From Eustoma russellianum (taxonomy: Eukaryota; Streptophyta; Magnoliopsida; Gentianales; Gentianaceae), in the NCBI GenBank assembly GCA_036186865.1, contig AP025055.1, positions 1,172,904-1,236,903 of the forward strand: DNA of 64,000 bases, read 5' to 3'. The notes under the pieces are model-generated. The model ran no database searches. It worked only from the letters and a program-made list of their open reading frames with translations, and was not told where the DNA came from. The translations under genes were made by a program, and so were the position numbers. Positions 1 through 12,754 of the stretch are shown in pieces (the first letter of the stretch is position 1; each line of letters starts with the position of its first letter).

Positions 1-2500
1 ATAAGAGTCTCTATGCTGCGGATCCTAATGTCTCTTGGCCTCAGGGGAGTGGCCATTTCCCTAAATTGAGAAGCGATGTGGTGGAGGGTCTGAACTCTGA
101 TGTTTGTGACACGGAGATTGAAAGAGCTATCTTCCAAATGGGCCCGTACAAAGCCTCTGGTCCAGACGGAATTCCCGCTTTGTTTTATCAAAACTATTGG
201 CATGTGGTAGGCCCAGAGGTTAAGGAGTTCGTAAGGAAGGCTTTTATCAATGGGAGCTTCGATAATGAGATGAACAGGATCCTACTTACACTTATCCCTA
301 AAGTTGGTGTGCCAGAAAGTATCAGCCAATTTAGACCAATCTCCTTGTGCAATTGTGTGGTGAAGATCATTACCAAAGTGGTGGCTAACAGGCTCAAGCT
401 CGTTCTCCCTGACTTGATTAGGGAAAACCAGTGTAGCTTTATCCCAGGAAGGCAAGGCGTGGACAACATGATTATTGCTCAGGAAATGATTCATAGTATG
501 AAATTGAAGAGGGGTAAGAAAGGGCTTATGGCAGTTAAGATTGACTTGGAAAAGGCCTATGATAGATTAGAGTGGGGCTTTTTGGAGAGGGTGCTTAGGG
601 AGGTTGGCATTGGGGATAATCTGAGGAGGCTGATCCTCTTCTGTCTACGGTCAGCCAACATCAGTGTTCTGTGGAATGGGAACCAACTTGAGTCATTCCA
701 GCCCACTAGAGGCCTGAGACAGGGAGACCCCCTCGCACCATACTTGTTTGTGTTGTGTATGGAGGTTCTTGGACAACTCATCTATAAAAAGGTGGAGCAG
801 AAAGAGTGGAAGGCTGTGAAAGTAGCTAGGAGGGGACCAAGTATCTCCCATCTAATGTTTGCGGACGACCTAATCTTGTTTGGGGAGGCAACAAAGGAGC
901 AAGCTATGGTTATGCAGGCTACGGTGGAGTTATTCTGCTCATGGTCGGGCGAAAAAGTCAATGTAGGCAAATCCAGGGTGTTCTTCTCTGCCAATACGCC
1001 TATGGAGTTACAAAACGACCTATGTGATACCTTTGGCATTCCTAGCACGCAACGGTTTGGACAGTACCTAGGAATCCCTATCATTCAAGGCAGGGTGACT
1101 AATAATACTTTCCAGTATATTCTGGACAAGGTTAAAGTCAAGCTAGGAAACTGGAAGAGGAGCCTGCTGTCAAAAATTGCGAGAATCATCTTAGTCCAGT
1201 CGGTAGCCTCTACGGTGCCTCTTTATGTAATGCAAACGGCTAGGGTGCCAGAGACTACAATTAAGCAACTGGATAGGCTGAATAGGGATTTCATTTGGGG
1301 TAATACGGAAGGGAAGAGGAAAATACATCCAGTTAACTGGCAGCAGGTTTGCAAGCCTAAAGAGGAAGGCGGCCTAGGTCTCAAGAACCTCAGTCTTATG
1401 AATAAGGCCCTCCTTATCAAACTAGGGTGGAGAGCGGTGCAACAAAAAGATTCCCTTTGGGCCTCTGTTCTCTGGGCTAAATATGGCAATCCTTTAGCCA
1501 ACAACAAAACCCAGAGCACCGCTTCCTATGTTTGGAGGAGCATTAGGTATGCCCTCAATGCCCTTAAGAGATGCTGTAATCAAAGGAGTACCTGTATGGG
1601 TGAGCAGTTGGAGTCGATTGATGCCTTCAAGGCCTGTGGTTTTCCCGCGAACAAGTTCAGTGTCGCTGAAACCTACGAAATACAACAGGCGAAATGTGAG
1701 ATCGATCAACGCAAAGAGTGGATGAGGATATGGAAGATGAAAGGGCCACAAGGGGGTAATTTGCTTATCTGGCAGATCCGTCACGGAAAACTGCTGACGA
1801 CCTCTGCTCTCTTCGAAAGACATATCCTCGATTGCCCTGCATGCACCTTCTGTGGCCACAGTGAGGAGTCTAACCTGCATGCAGTGAGAGACTGTGCTTG
1901 GGTCAAAAGAATTTGGTTAAAATTAATCCCCAAAGCTAAGGCGAAGGAATTCTTCGCTCCAAAGAAGGTTGAAAACTGGATCGATGAGTGTCTTACCGAT
2001 AAAGTGGAGGATGGATGGAATGGTGGTTCTTGGACTCTGCTCTTTCGATCTTGCATTCGAACAATCTGGAGGGAGAGGAATAGTGTCATCTATGGCGTCA
2101 AGAATAAGATGCTACCCACTGATGTTCTAGTGGAGCAAATCATCAAGGATGCAACGGAGCAACGAAAAGCCATTGACATTCAAAGGTGTGGGAGCAACTT
2201 TAGGGGAACAACACATGCTACTCCCCCCCAACAATCAACAGGGGGAGCTTCGCTGCTGCAGGAGGGGTGACCAGAACGAGAAGGTCTGGGAACGATGGAG
2301 TTAATGCTACTTTGGAAAAGGTGGGGGTAGGCTGAAGGTAATTAAGGGGGTATTTTTTTGCTGATTTGAAAATATGTAGTGGTAGCTGATTTGGGTTTTT
2401 TTTTGTTTTTTTCTCCTTTTGCTGGGCATCGTGTGTATAGGGCCGGCCCGTTGTAAATTTTCTTAATTATATGAAAGGATCCGCTTTAGAAAAAAAAAAA
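1..2500 (+). mobile_element. 3' part of a LINE (L1-like non-LTR retrotransposon)
   Basis: The element enters from the left edge, carries the ORF2 reading frame to 2270, then a 3' untranslated region of about 220 bases, and ends in a run of A at about 2489-2500. The 5' half (ORF1 and the endonuclease) lies outside the window, so the target-site duplication cannot be checked. The long open frame suggests a fairly recent insertion compared with the other LINE pieces here. Confidence 0.9.
3..2270 (+). CDS. LINE ORF2: reverse transcriptase with zf-RVT domain (5' end outside window)
   Basis: The frame is open from base 3 without a stop, so the first ATG-like codon near 66 is not the true start. 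The protein shows the conserved KASGPDGIP block near the left edge, the RT finger and palm blocks (SFIPGRQ, DLEKAYDRLEW, GLRQGDPLAPYLF) and the catalytic FADD box at 858-869. A cysteine/histidine zf-RVT domain lies around 1740-1920. This type of ORF2 reverse-transcribes its own RNA at a nicked target. I see no RNase H domain after zf-RVT; the protein ends soon after, and some plant LINEs do lack it. At least 755 codons are uninterrupted, so this part looks potentially functional. Confidence 0.9.
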   Translation, partial: KSLYAADPNVSWPQGSGHFPKLRSDVVEGLNSDVCDTEIERAIFQMGPYKASGPDGIPALFYQNYWHVVGPEVKEFVRKAFINGSFDNEMNRILLTLIPKVGVPESISQFRPISLCNCVVKIITKVVANRLKLVLPDLIRENQCSFIPGRQGVDNMIIAQEMIHSMKLKRGKKGLMAVKIDLEKAYDRLEWGFLERVLREVGIGDNLRRLILFCLRSANISVLWNGNQLESFQPTRGLRQGDPLAPYLFVLCMEVLGQLIYKKVEQKEWKAVKVARRGPSISHLMFADDLILFGEATKEQAMVMQATVELFCSWSGEKVNVGKSRVFFSANTPMELQNDLCDTFGIPSTQRFGQYLGIPIIQGRVTNNTFQYILDKVKVKLGNWKRSLLSKIARIILVQSVASTVPLYVMQTARVPETTIKQLDRLNRDFIWGNTEGKRKIHPVNWQQVCKPKEEGGLGLKNLSLMNKALLIKLGWRAVQQKDSLWASVLWAKYGNPLANNKTQSTASYVWRSIRYALNALKRCCNQRSTCMGEQLESIDAFKACGFPANKFSVAETYEIQQAKCEIDQRKEWMRIWKMKGPQGGNLLIWQIRHGKLLTTSALFERHILDCPACTFCGHSEESNLHAVRDCAWVKRIWLKLIPKAKAKEFFAPKKVENWIDECLTDKVEDGWNGGSWTLLFRSCIRTIWRERNSVIYGVKNKMLPTDVLVEQIIKDATEQRKAIDIQRCGSNFRGTTHATPPQQSTGGASLLQEG

Positions 2501-2527
2501 GAAGATCTAACCGTGAGGTGGGTGTGT

Positions 2528-2681
2528 GGGTTGGGATCCCCTCACCCACGAATCCCTCACTTCCTTACCACCGCACGACACGTGATAGTAGAGTGGTGAG
2601 ACTAGATGAGAGAGTGGACAGCAATGGATGTATGAAGTGGTAGAAGACACGTGTCACACGGTCGTGAGGGGATCCTAATCC
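2528..2681. mobile_element. MITE with 18-bp terminal inverted repeats, Mutator-like candidate
   Basis: The left end GGGTTGGGATCCCCTCAC (2528-2545) is mirrored by GTGAGGGGATCCTAATCC (2664-2681). The element is about 154 bp and non-coding. GTGTGT lies directly outside both ends, but a full 9-bp duplication is not conserved. The ends resemble those of the element at 15351-15532. Confidence 0.6.
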
Positions 2682-2699
2682 GTGTGTAGCTATGGATTA

Positions 2700-3651
2700 T
2701 AAGATTTTATAGATGTCTCACCATCATAATTCTCTTCTTTTTTTAACATCCTAAATCTTTAATACGTCATGAGCCGTCTAGGACATCTTTTAAATTTTCA
2801 TGCTCAATTAAGTATATTACTACTATGTAAATACAAATACATACATATATATTCTGTGTATTTTTAATTTATAAAGTTTTTGTAATTTTCTTGATGAAAA
2901 AAATCTAAAATTTGTAGGGTTTTACTGTCATGGCACTATGCTGTTGACTTTATGAAGAGTTTAGATTTTATATCTAATTCTTTATCAAATTTTATATTCA
3001 ATTGTGTATTTAGAAGAAGTTTAATACACAAAAAGTAATCTTATTCAAAATAATCATAATACAGTAGATAAAAATTCTAGATCTTTTGGAGCAAATGGTC
3101 ATACCATGGTCCGAGGGACTCCACCGCTCAATCTCCAAGGAACATTGTTGAAGATACAAATCAGGAGCCCAGAGATCTCGTATGTTGGGTGATGACTTAC
3201 GCAGTGACCCACACAGAGTGTATTCCCGCAAACCACCCGCAAACCAGGCCGAACAGTGGAACACCCACGCTATGCCTATCCCTGAATCCAATTCTTGACC
3301 TCTTAAAACAAATCTCAAACCAAATACCAACCAACTCATCACCCCGTGAGAGCAAAATTCTAGATCTTTTAGTGATGTTTGATCTTGTTTAGGATTGCAC
3401 AGTTTCCTACCCTCCTCTACTTTTATAATTTTTCTTTTAGTTTAATACAAAAATATTCCCAAGGCATTAAGCACACTTATTTCGTAACCTCCTCTGTGTC
3501 TTTTTCTGTTATTCTCAATGTAATTCAATTCGCCGGAAAAACCCAGCCATTTCTCCAGCCGAGAGCTAGTTCGATTCAATTGGTGTAATTTCACGGTTTC
3601 TTTGAAGCTCTGATCAAATCTGTCTTCATCAAATTTGCTCTTGTCACTGCC
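2700..3651. other. Intergenic DNA and ZFPL1 5' region, with a SINE fragment
   Basis: AT-rich spacer. The piece at about 3089-3260 is, on the minus strand, related to the SINE at 31688-31922: both share a CCTGGTTTGCGGGAAT-like block followed by ACTGCGTAAGTC. The last 100-150 bases before 3652 should hold the ZFPL1 promoter and 5' untranslated region; I see no clear TATA box. Confidence 0.5.
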
Positions 3652-6600
3652 ATGGTGGTTTGTAAATGCCGCAAGGTACCCACTCCACCTCCTCCCCTCC
3701 CTCAATTGTATCTATCGGTTCCTGAAATTATATGTTATCTCATTATTACAATTGTCTTTGTTTTTTTATTTCAAGTTTTTTAGGATATTGTTATCTGATT
3801 CTCTGGTCGCTGCATTTAGAAATTATCAATTTCAGATCGGATCAGGATTTCCATTTTTACCGTCAAAATCGTTTAGGTTGAATTGAAGTACCTGCTCTAT
3901 TTCGCACTTGTAATTTCGTTTCTGTTGTTCTTTTTTTTTTCTAATTTTTTTTTTTACTTTTTTTAATGTGATCATGGTTGAGCGGTGGAATGGCGTCTTA
4001 TGACGTCGAAGTAAGCTTAAGTTTAGTGCAGTCTCTTTTTCATGCGTTGGCATTAAAATAGCATCCCTTTTTTTTTTGGTTTTACGCAGCTGTATTATGG
4101 TGAACACTTTAATGAACTGGATGAAATCATTCACCTTGTGTGAAGAACTTTAGATTCATGGGCGCATCAGCATTGCTGTTTTTTCCCCTAAATAATTCAT
4201 GAAACTTTGAATCTGTCATGTATTCCTGCTCATGTTGCATCTAGTGCTTCAAAGGGTACGAGGATGTGCTAAACGTTTGGTGATCATGTTTGATTCTAGG
4301 CGACAAAATTATACTGTTTTGTTCACAAGGTCCCAGTATGTGGAGAGTGCATATGCTTTCCCGAGCACCAAATCTGCGTGGTACAATTCCAATCCTTACT
4401 TTCCTGCGGCCATTCAATTTGGGTTTTGTTGTTTCTTTGATATAAGCTCATGTTACTTGCAAAAGCCCCTTCGTGGGGATTCTATTTATTTACTATCCTT
4501 TGGTTTTAAGAGTATAGACTTGCTAATGCAGTGGAAACAGGCTATGAAAATCCTAGTGCTGTTCAAGTCTATTCTTTTTCCTCTTTTCATGGGTATGTCA
4601 GAGAATGTTGCCTTTCTTCTAGGCACGCACATATTCGGAATGGGTTATTGATGGAGAGTATGATTGGCCTCCAAAGTGCTGCCATTGTCAAGCAAATATT
4701 GATGAAGGAAACGACACTCCAACTACTCGCCTGGGTTGCTTGCGTATGTATTTTATGTGGATATATTTCAATACCTTCTGATTTTAGGAAAGCGTGAAGT
4801 TAATTTTGGTGCTTTTTTGTTGCAGATATTATCCATACGAGTTGCTTCATCTCACATATCAAAGGATTTCCACCTCACACTGCTCCTGCTGGATATGTGT
4901 GTCCAGCCTGCTCAACTTCAGTATGTCAATGACATAAAATTTTAAGCCTTTTCATGCATTCTTGGATTGATTACTATAAAGCTGCCAATGTTGGAATATT
5001 AATGGTGTACTGTGATGTACGTCCTTGATGCGAGTCTTAACGTCTTAGAGACTAGTGTAGCTTATGCTGTTTAAGTCTCTAATATTACTTGCTGTCTTTG
5101 GATAAAACCTGCTTTGTTTGTTTCTCTTTACTAGGAAGTTTGTCTCTTAAAGTCACATCTCTTTGCCACATGTGTGGCAACAAGGCAAGAAATTATGCTT
5201 TATTTCCAGAGGAAACCATAATATGGTGATCTTAAAGCTCAGGTGGAGGAAATAGGTGCAATTTCAGATAAACAGTTATAACAATCTATTAATGGACAAG
5301 CACTAAGAGAAGAATGAACATGTTTGTAGCTGAAAACAGTTACTGATTTTTATTTGTGTAATAAATATTCCTTCATCGTAAGTATTTGTTCATTATCTTT
5401 TCAAGATTTGGAACTTTTGATCGGTGGTGCTGTCGTTTATGATCTTTTGTGCGGCCTAGAAATTTATTTCCAAATCATCAAAAGCAGAATTGTGCCCTTT
5501 CCAGTGTTTTAAGACAAGTATAAGATGTCATCCTTTTCAAGAAGAACGATACTAGGCCTTATTACTTTGTGGACATGGGCACTGCATGGTACTGACTAAA
5601 ATGCTCACCTAACACGATTGAGCAATATCGGATTTCGTCTTTTAATATGTGGTTGCTCTTCAGAGCTTGTACTGCATTTATTTTTTGTATGGCCAGTGGT
5701 GATTCTAGTTTTATATACAGATCTGGCCTCCTAAAATGGTGAAGGATTCAGGATCTATGCTTCATTCAAAGCTGAAGGAAGCTATTATGCAGGTGACTTC
5801 TGCTTTATATGTACTACAACAAGAAGACTTAACTCTTATTCTCACCTAATGGGAATAATGAATACATCGAACTCACCGCTATCCGTACATTTGTACGGAC
5901 ATTACATTAGTGATGCTACTTTTTACACGTCCTAAGGAAAACAAAATTTGAATTTTCATGATATTTTTGAGTTGCTTATAAGAATATCATTTTTCCGGGG
6001 TTTTCCCATGGTATTTTATTTCTGGATGTAGATAGTTCTGCTTTTAGTATTTTTCTTTTCTGCTTGTATTGTATAAACAAATTTGTTCATGAATTTTGCC
6101 ACTACTTGGATGGTCTGATGCTGGAACTATATATTTCCTACACAATTCTTTTCAGTGATTCCTCAAAGTGTTATTGTCTTGTGCATCCTACTGATTAACT
6201 AAACTTGTCTCCAGTGCAGACCTGATTTTCTATTGCATAAAAGGTATAAAGTGCCCTCGAGGGATGTGTGTGTGGGCTAGGGTTTAACCAAGAGTGTTGT
6301 ATGTTAGTGGTCTTCAGAGTAGATTAACAGTCGGGCCTAGTTTATTCATATGACATTTATTTCATGGGTTGTGTAAAAGCGCCAGTGACTTGTCCACAAA
6401 TGCCATAAGCAGAATGAGAAGTGGTCTATCCTGTTCTCATTCTTTCCTGCTTTAGAGGACTTGTTTGATAATTTAATGGTTTATGGCGAATTTTACAATT
6501 CTTGATGTAGATAGGGAGCAGCAGGGTTGCAGGCTTCTTGCAGAAATGACCCTTTAAAGAAACTTTGGTAACCCCAAACTCTCAAGGTGTGAAAAAGAAC

Positions 6601-9600
6601 TAGCCTGGTGAAATTAAGCACTTTGCATCGTTGGCTGCCTCATAGGTGAAGGGCTTGATGTAGTGTTTAAATGCAAAAGCTATGGTCTTTCCTAATAAGT
6701 ATTACCTCCCATTTTGAGTATTCTTTGAAGTTTTAGCGTGCAAAGTAAGAATTTGTACCAATAATTGAGTTATTTGAGGAATAAGACTAAAATATCAGCC
6801 TAGTATTATTATTATGGTGGTCGAAATTGTTGGAGTATAACAAAATGTGAGAGGAAAGGTAATAAAATGCTTCAGTGGTGTTTAAACCACAAATAGTAAG
6901 TGACGAACTTTCTATAAAGCGACACATTGATGGATGTAGTAGTAAAAGTTTATAGCTATGGTGATAAAGCGTCAACCTGGATTCTAATTTGCAAACTGAG
7001 TCTGAATCAAACAAAATCTGTTTCCTTAGAGCAACACCAAGATTTATATCCCCATCTGCACAATTCATATTTGATTGCAAGCTTCATGCCTATTTGCGTT
7101 GTGGGTGCCCTCAGTCTTTTAATCTGGGCAATTGGGCCTTCTGTGTAAGTTCATTTTGATTTGATTGTTACTTTGAATTATCCATGCGTATGTCATAAAT
7201 TCCTTTCCAGCTAGATGCTCATTTCGAATTTCCTTAATTCTAATGCATGAAACTTCAATTTGAATTTTTATTTTGTTTTTGCTGCGTGAATGCACGTGAT
7301 GTATTTATTTGTAGGCCATGCATTATTTATTAGCATGTGGCTCCTTCCGGAGTTCCTTGTATCTTATGGAGTTGATGATCATGAACTATTGACTTTTGTC
7401 TCTTGGTGCTTATTCTTTTGTTGTTTTTTTGGGTCAAAACTGAGATGAGGAGCTTCCTTGTCCTGCTTTAATTTGGTAGAAACATTCTGATATTGGAATA
7501 TGTTTTTCATGCTCCCTCCTTAGACCTTCACTGTATCAAAATGTTGGTAACAAGTTGATGGAAGAGTTGTAGGTTGACTTTGAAATGGAAGATAAAGATG
7601 ATAAAGTATTTGTTTCAGTATTTACTGAATCAAGTGTCTGATCCTTTTTTGCTTATGTTATTTCTTGCAGAATCTTCATTTACAAGCCATGTCTCATTGC
7701 TTTTATAATTACATTTTATCTTGTAAGTTAAAGTTTCATATATTTAAGCCTAAAAGAAGCAATTGCTGTCGTTGAGATATACTGGGTACGGACGATGATG
7801 ATGATATCTAAACCTAAAAGGCAAATTTACAACGAGTTAAACACCAAAAATTGGTGTTCCTAGGCTATCCAGTGAGCTAGACATGTTCAAAATACAATAA
7901 TACAAAGTTTCTTTTTTTTCGTAAGTTAAATTTTCATAGATGAGCCAAATTAGACGGAATTACAAAAGTGGTTGCTTGGGGGTAGCAATAGCAATCATGA
8001 CTTGATCAAAATACGTTGGGACAGCAGTTTACATGTATACCTGACGATAGCTTTTGTTGTCGTTGGGATATACTGGGTATGGATGATGATGATGATGATT
8101 TCAGCGGTAGGCATTATATATATCGAAGCGAAGAGTGGGCCTGTAGGTGTGGTGTGCAGAGGAGATGCATATGTATCCGTGAAAGCCAGAAGTGTCTAAG
8201 CCCCATCCATGCTAAGTGTGCAATAGTCTATAATCACATGCATATGATCTGAGTGTATATGTAAGAATGAAAGTTATGGCTTAAAGATCGACAGTTAGAT
8301 ATTTTGCTAGCATTATAGAAGTCAACTACTTATGCATCCCAACCCTTGCCATAAGATAGCCTCCACTGACCCTCTATCAGAACATCAACAACCTTAGCTT
8401 CTTGTCTTATGTTTAATTTCCTCAGTTCAGGGACCTTCTGCTCAGGCACCCTCCAGAGATGCTATGGATCATACCAGAAGGAGGTGGATGTCCAATTGCC
8501 AATGTTTTTTTTTTCATGAATTGGGAGTATTGATCTCTAGTCAATAATAATCTATTCCACATCCAGTAGTTATGTTGTTTAGCTTTCACTTCTGAGAGAG
8601 ACTTGCCTTTTAAGGTGACAAAGTGAACCTACTTGACTGAAAGTCCTAAAGACTATCATTTTCTTCACATATATGCCATACGTATTTAATCAAGTGACCA
8701 TTATTTACATGAACCAAGTCTAGAATACTCAACCCCCCGAATCTTTTGGTTTGCACATTGAAGTCCATTGAACTTTTGTCCTTTTTGTTCTACTCCAGAG
8801 GAAGGTCCTAAGCATTTTCTCTATTTCTTTGATGACCCTCCCAAGAATGAATAAAGAAGCAGTCTAATATATACACAAAGCTATCAAGACAGTGGTAATG
8901 AGCTGGAGTTTTCCACTATAAGAAAATTTTGAAGCTGCCCAGCTAGTGATTTCGTTGTGTAGATAAGGTATTTTATTGGAAGAGAACCAATCTCCAGTCC
9001 AAGGATTTCAAAAATTTCCAGTTTATTTGAGTTAGTTATCTCAAAAACAAAAACTTCACTCTTAAGCAGATTTGGCTTTAGGCTAGACTTGGAAGTAATG
9101 GAGATCAGAGAGTCTTTGATGATCTTTACAGAGGCTATATCAGCACTAGCTAGAAGGAACAAATCATCAGCGAAAGCAAGGGAAGAGAATTTTAATTCTT
9201 CACGCTTTCGATGAAACTTGAAAAGGGGATTTCTAGTTTTAATTTTTAGGAGTTGTGTGAACTCCTCCATGGCCAGGATGAAAAGGTAGGAAGATAAAGA
9301 AATCTCCTTGCCTGAGGCTTCTTGTAGCTTTAAAGAGCCCTGTCACTGAACCATTAAGGTTAACAGAAAAGGAAGCTGTAGTGCTTAATTCAGTTGCTGA
9401 AACCCTCAGGAGAGTTTATGGTCTTTAGTATTTTTAATAAGTAACACCAATTGAGGGTGTCAAAGGCCTTCATGATGTCTACTTTTATAGCACATCTAAT
9501 TTGTCCCCCTGTTTTTTTTTAAACTCTTCAGTAGCTCATGCATTAGTAGGATATTGTCATGTATTGATCTACCTTTGATAAAGGTAGATTGGTTTTCTTC

Positions 9601-12600
9601 AATAAGAAATTGAAGGAATTCCTTCGTTCTATTGCTATGATTTTTGTGATTACTTTGTTGCTGACATTGCCAAAACCTATCTATGGTGCTAAACCTATGT
9701 ACATTTCCCTACAGAGTATATATATGAAAATTTTAACTTACAAAAAAAAGACATTGCAATAAGATATATGTCTAAATTCTTTCATCTGAATAGGGCATCT
9801 ACCTTAGGAAGAAGGGAGATGGTTTTTGAATTCATAGGATAGTAAATGAAGCTATTTTGAAAGAAATAGCCAATAGCATCCATGAATTCTTGATCCACTA
9901 CATCTCAGTTAGCTTCTAAAAAATTAAACAGTGAACCTATTTGGGGCTGGGTACTATCAGATGTTATTGAAAACAAAGCCTCCTTAATATCTGTTTAGGA
10001 GACTGGAGCCTCTAAAGAAAAGGACTGAGCATCACTTAAGGTCCTACCTTCCCAAGTTTCTTGCAGAGTTGGGTTGGGGTTGGGCTCAATAAAGAGGGAC
10101 TGGAAAAAATCAACAGCCATAGTCTTAACTACCTCATAATCATCAATCATTACTTTATTTTCATCTTTTTTTTTTGTAATTACTTTATTTTCATCTTGTA
10201 ACCTGAGAATTTTATTTCTCATATGTGATTTAGCAGTTCTATGAAAAAACTTGGTATTTCTATCACTTTCTTTCATCCATCTTATCCTGACTTTTTCTTT
10301 GAAGAATGAGTCTTCAAAATCAAGAAGTCTAATATAGATATCCAAGGCATTTTTTCCTTCTGCTGTCTTTGTTTATTATGCTGGTCCTTCATTCTTTAGA
10401 GTTAGGGCTACTTCTAGAACTTGTCTAGCATTAGCCTTTAATTTCTTGTAAAGTTTAGTCTTCATTCTTTAGGGGCTGACCAGCTAGTCTGAAGAATTTC
10501 TTGAACTGTGGGTGTTTCATCCAGTCTTTTATAAATTTGAAAGGCTTAGGCCCAAAATTATTACATAGTTAAGGACAGGATACCTTGGGATTGGTCTGAG
10601 ATAGTTGGTGCTTTATAATATAGCTAGAAATTTGGAAATTTATTATTCCATTCTTCATTGCTAAACATATGATCAATTCTTATGTATACCCTACTATCTT
10701 CATCTCTCTTATTTGACCATGTGAATTCAAAACATCTAGAAGGGTTATTATAGATGTCCATACTTTTAATCCAATCAGTAAACTCCCTACTAACATTTCT
10801 GTCTATCCTCTGATTTTCCAATTTCCCTCTACTATCTAATATAATGTTGAAATCTTCCATAATAACCCAAGACTGGTTGCCGTAGAAGCTTCTTTGGTAC
10901 TTAAGATCGTGCCACAGGGCCCTTATTCTACTTCTCTCATTGTAGCCATACAACACAATGAGGTAGAAGACAAACTCAGAAGGAGATTTTATACTTACAT
11001 GATTGCACAAAGAACTCAATTTTCCTTTTCTTTTGAATTTCAAGGCCTGTTGTTTTTGTATAAGTGATCCAGGTTGTTACTAGGGTTTTAAGATAACTCT
11101 GATTTAAAATTGTGGCATTTGCAACTGGTGATAATTTTATTCCGACTTCATTTTAATTTTTGCCGAAGATCCATGCTACCCAGCCCCACTTCATTTGAAT
11201 ATGGCTCAAGTAGTGTTGTTGCTCAAGTAGTGTTGTTGCTCTAAAGGTACATGCATGCACATGCGCATAGAAAAAATATGATGCACATATTCTCTTATTG
11301 TATGCCTTATGCTTATTATTTGTGAAGTTTCATGTATAAGGTTCATGGATTTATGTAATTACATTTGCTTTTGAAGACGGGGGTGGAGAAGAATTTGTTA
11401 GGAAACCTTCCACTTTCGTTGCCTGCAGTAGAAGCCCGGGCTCCTCCTCCAGCCTTTGCTTCAGATCCCCTGATTCCAGTCAGTGGTAGAGAAGTTGCTG
11501 GAAGCCTGTCCTCTTCCGCTGGAAAAGACGCTGAAGGAAACTTAGGTGTTCAGTTGGACTCAAATACGATAAATGGTGATATTGTGGAGATAGATGATTC
11601 TAGTTCAGCATATCCATCAAATAATGAGCTCAGTTTCCTGAAAAGCACCAGTCCTTCTGGGGTAAGTGGCTACTGTCATTTGCATGTTTTTCTTTCTTGG
11701 CAATGTTCTTATGCCTTTTGTCTTGTATGCTATCACGTATTTGTCAACACTGAATGTGTAACAGCCTGGTGCTACCACCCGAAAAAGTGCAATTCAATAT
11801 GAGAGGCAGAATTCTGAAGCTTCATATTATGCTGATGATGAAGATGGGAGCAAGAAGAAGTACACCCGAAGAGGTGAGTGCCAACTTTTTGAGGTGATGG
11901 TTGTAGAATATGCTTCATGTACTTTGGTGATAACATGGAATATCCCTTAATCTGTTATTTGCTGAATTTTTGAAAGCTAAACCCTGGAAATTTCTTGTTT
12001 GCAGGACCATTGCGTCATAAGTTTCTTAGGTCTTTGCTTCCATTCTGGTCTAGCTCATTGCCAACTTTACCGGTGACAGCACCATCAAGGAAAGATGGAT
12101 CAAATTTGGATGATATTCCTGAAAGTCGCACAAGGAACCATAGATCTTCAAGACTGGATCCAAGAAAACTCCTACTTATCATAGCAATAATGTAATTTTA
12201 ATCTTGTCCCTTAAATTATTGACCTATGTCATGATTATCTGAGCAAACTTGGGAAGCATGCCGTAGAATGAATTTCTTGCTGCATAAGATTTAATTTGGT
12301 CGAAGCAATATCTCCATAGGAAATTTGAGATTTCCCATTATGTTCTTGGATGCTGAGTTCTACAGTTGAATACACGAACTTGATGTGTATCAGCCTAAGC
12401 TTTTATGGAGGCCCTACATGCAGCATAGATACGCTGAAAATCTACTCTTTGAAATTCATGATAGGCAACTTTATGCTTATTCAGTTATAAGAATTCGATA
12501 AACTTGTGGGTAATTCTGAAAGTAATTGAAGATTCTTGTCTGCTGCCTTCGGAATAAATCTTCGACCACACTATATATGTTGTGTTTCTTGATTACCAAC

Positions 12601-12754
12601 TACCAACACCTTTCTCTTTTGATTTTTTACATGCTTGCTGAAGGACCACGGTTTTATTGTTGCTTGCAGGGCCTGCATGGCAACTATGGGCGTTCTGTAT
12701 TATAGGATTTCCCAGCGTGGTTTGGATGAGCTGCCAGATGATGAGATGCAGTAA
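3652..12754 (+). CDS. ZFPL1: ZFPL1-like zinc-finger protein, nine exons, 352 residues
   Basis: Coding exons: 3652-3675, 4300-4380, 4623-4743, 4826-4920, 5721-5792, 11377-11661, 11765-11873, 12005-12191, 12670-12754. They sum to 1059 bases and join in frame with GT-AG introns. The protein starts MVVCKCRKATKLYCF and has an N-terminal B-box-like zinc region (Cys4 to Cys34), then a RING-like cluster (Cys54 to Cys104 with CPAC at its end). A low-complexity acidic/serine linker follows, then a single membrane segment around residues 314-335 and a short tail. In animals ZFPL1 is a cis-Golgi membrane protein that binds the matrix protein GM130; a Golgi role in plants is inferred from family membership. 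Length and domain order are usual for plant members. Intron 5 (5793-11376) is about 5.6 kb and contains transposon debris. Confidence 0.93.
7765..8100 (+). repeat. Two 3'-end fragments of SINE family 2 in ZFPL1 intron 5
   Basis: GATATACTGGGTA followed by GATGATGAT occurs near 7775-7805 and again near 8065-8095. This is the 3' end of the repeat family seen complete at 41755-41885 and 56243-56375. Confidence 0.5.
8300..11060 (-). mobile_element. Decayed antisense LINE in ZFPL1 intron 5
   Basis: Read on the minus strand, pieces of a LINE ORF2 appear in order. An endonuclease fragment lies at 11043-10624 (WVIMEDFNIILDSR, then IRIDHMFSN). A linker at 10345-9995 shows the typical WMKESDRNTKFFH block. 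RT blocks follow at about 9610-8884, including ENQSTFIKGRSIHDN near 9600 and the catalytic FADD box. Many frameshifts and stops separate them, so it is a dead copy. It is opposite in orientation to the gene and is presumably removed with the intron. Confidence 0.8.
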
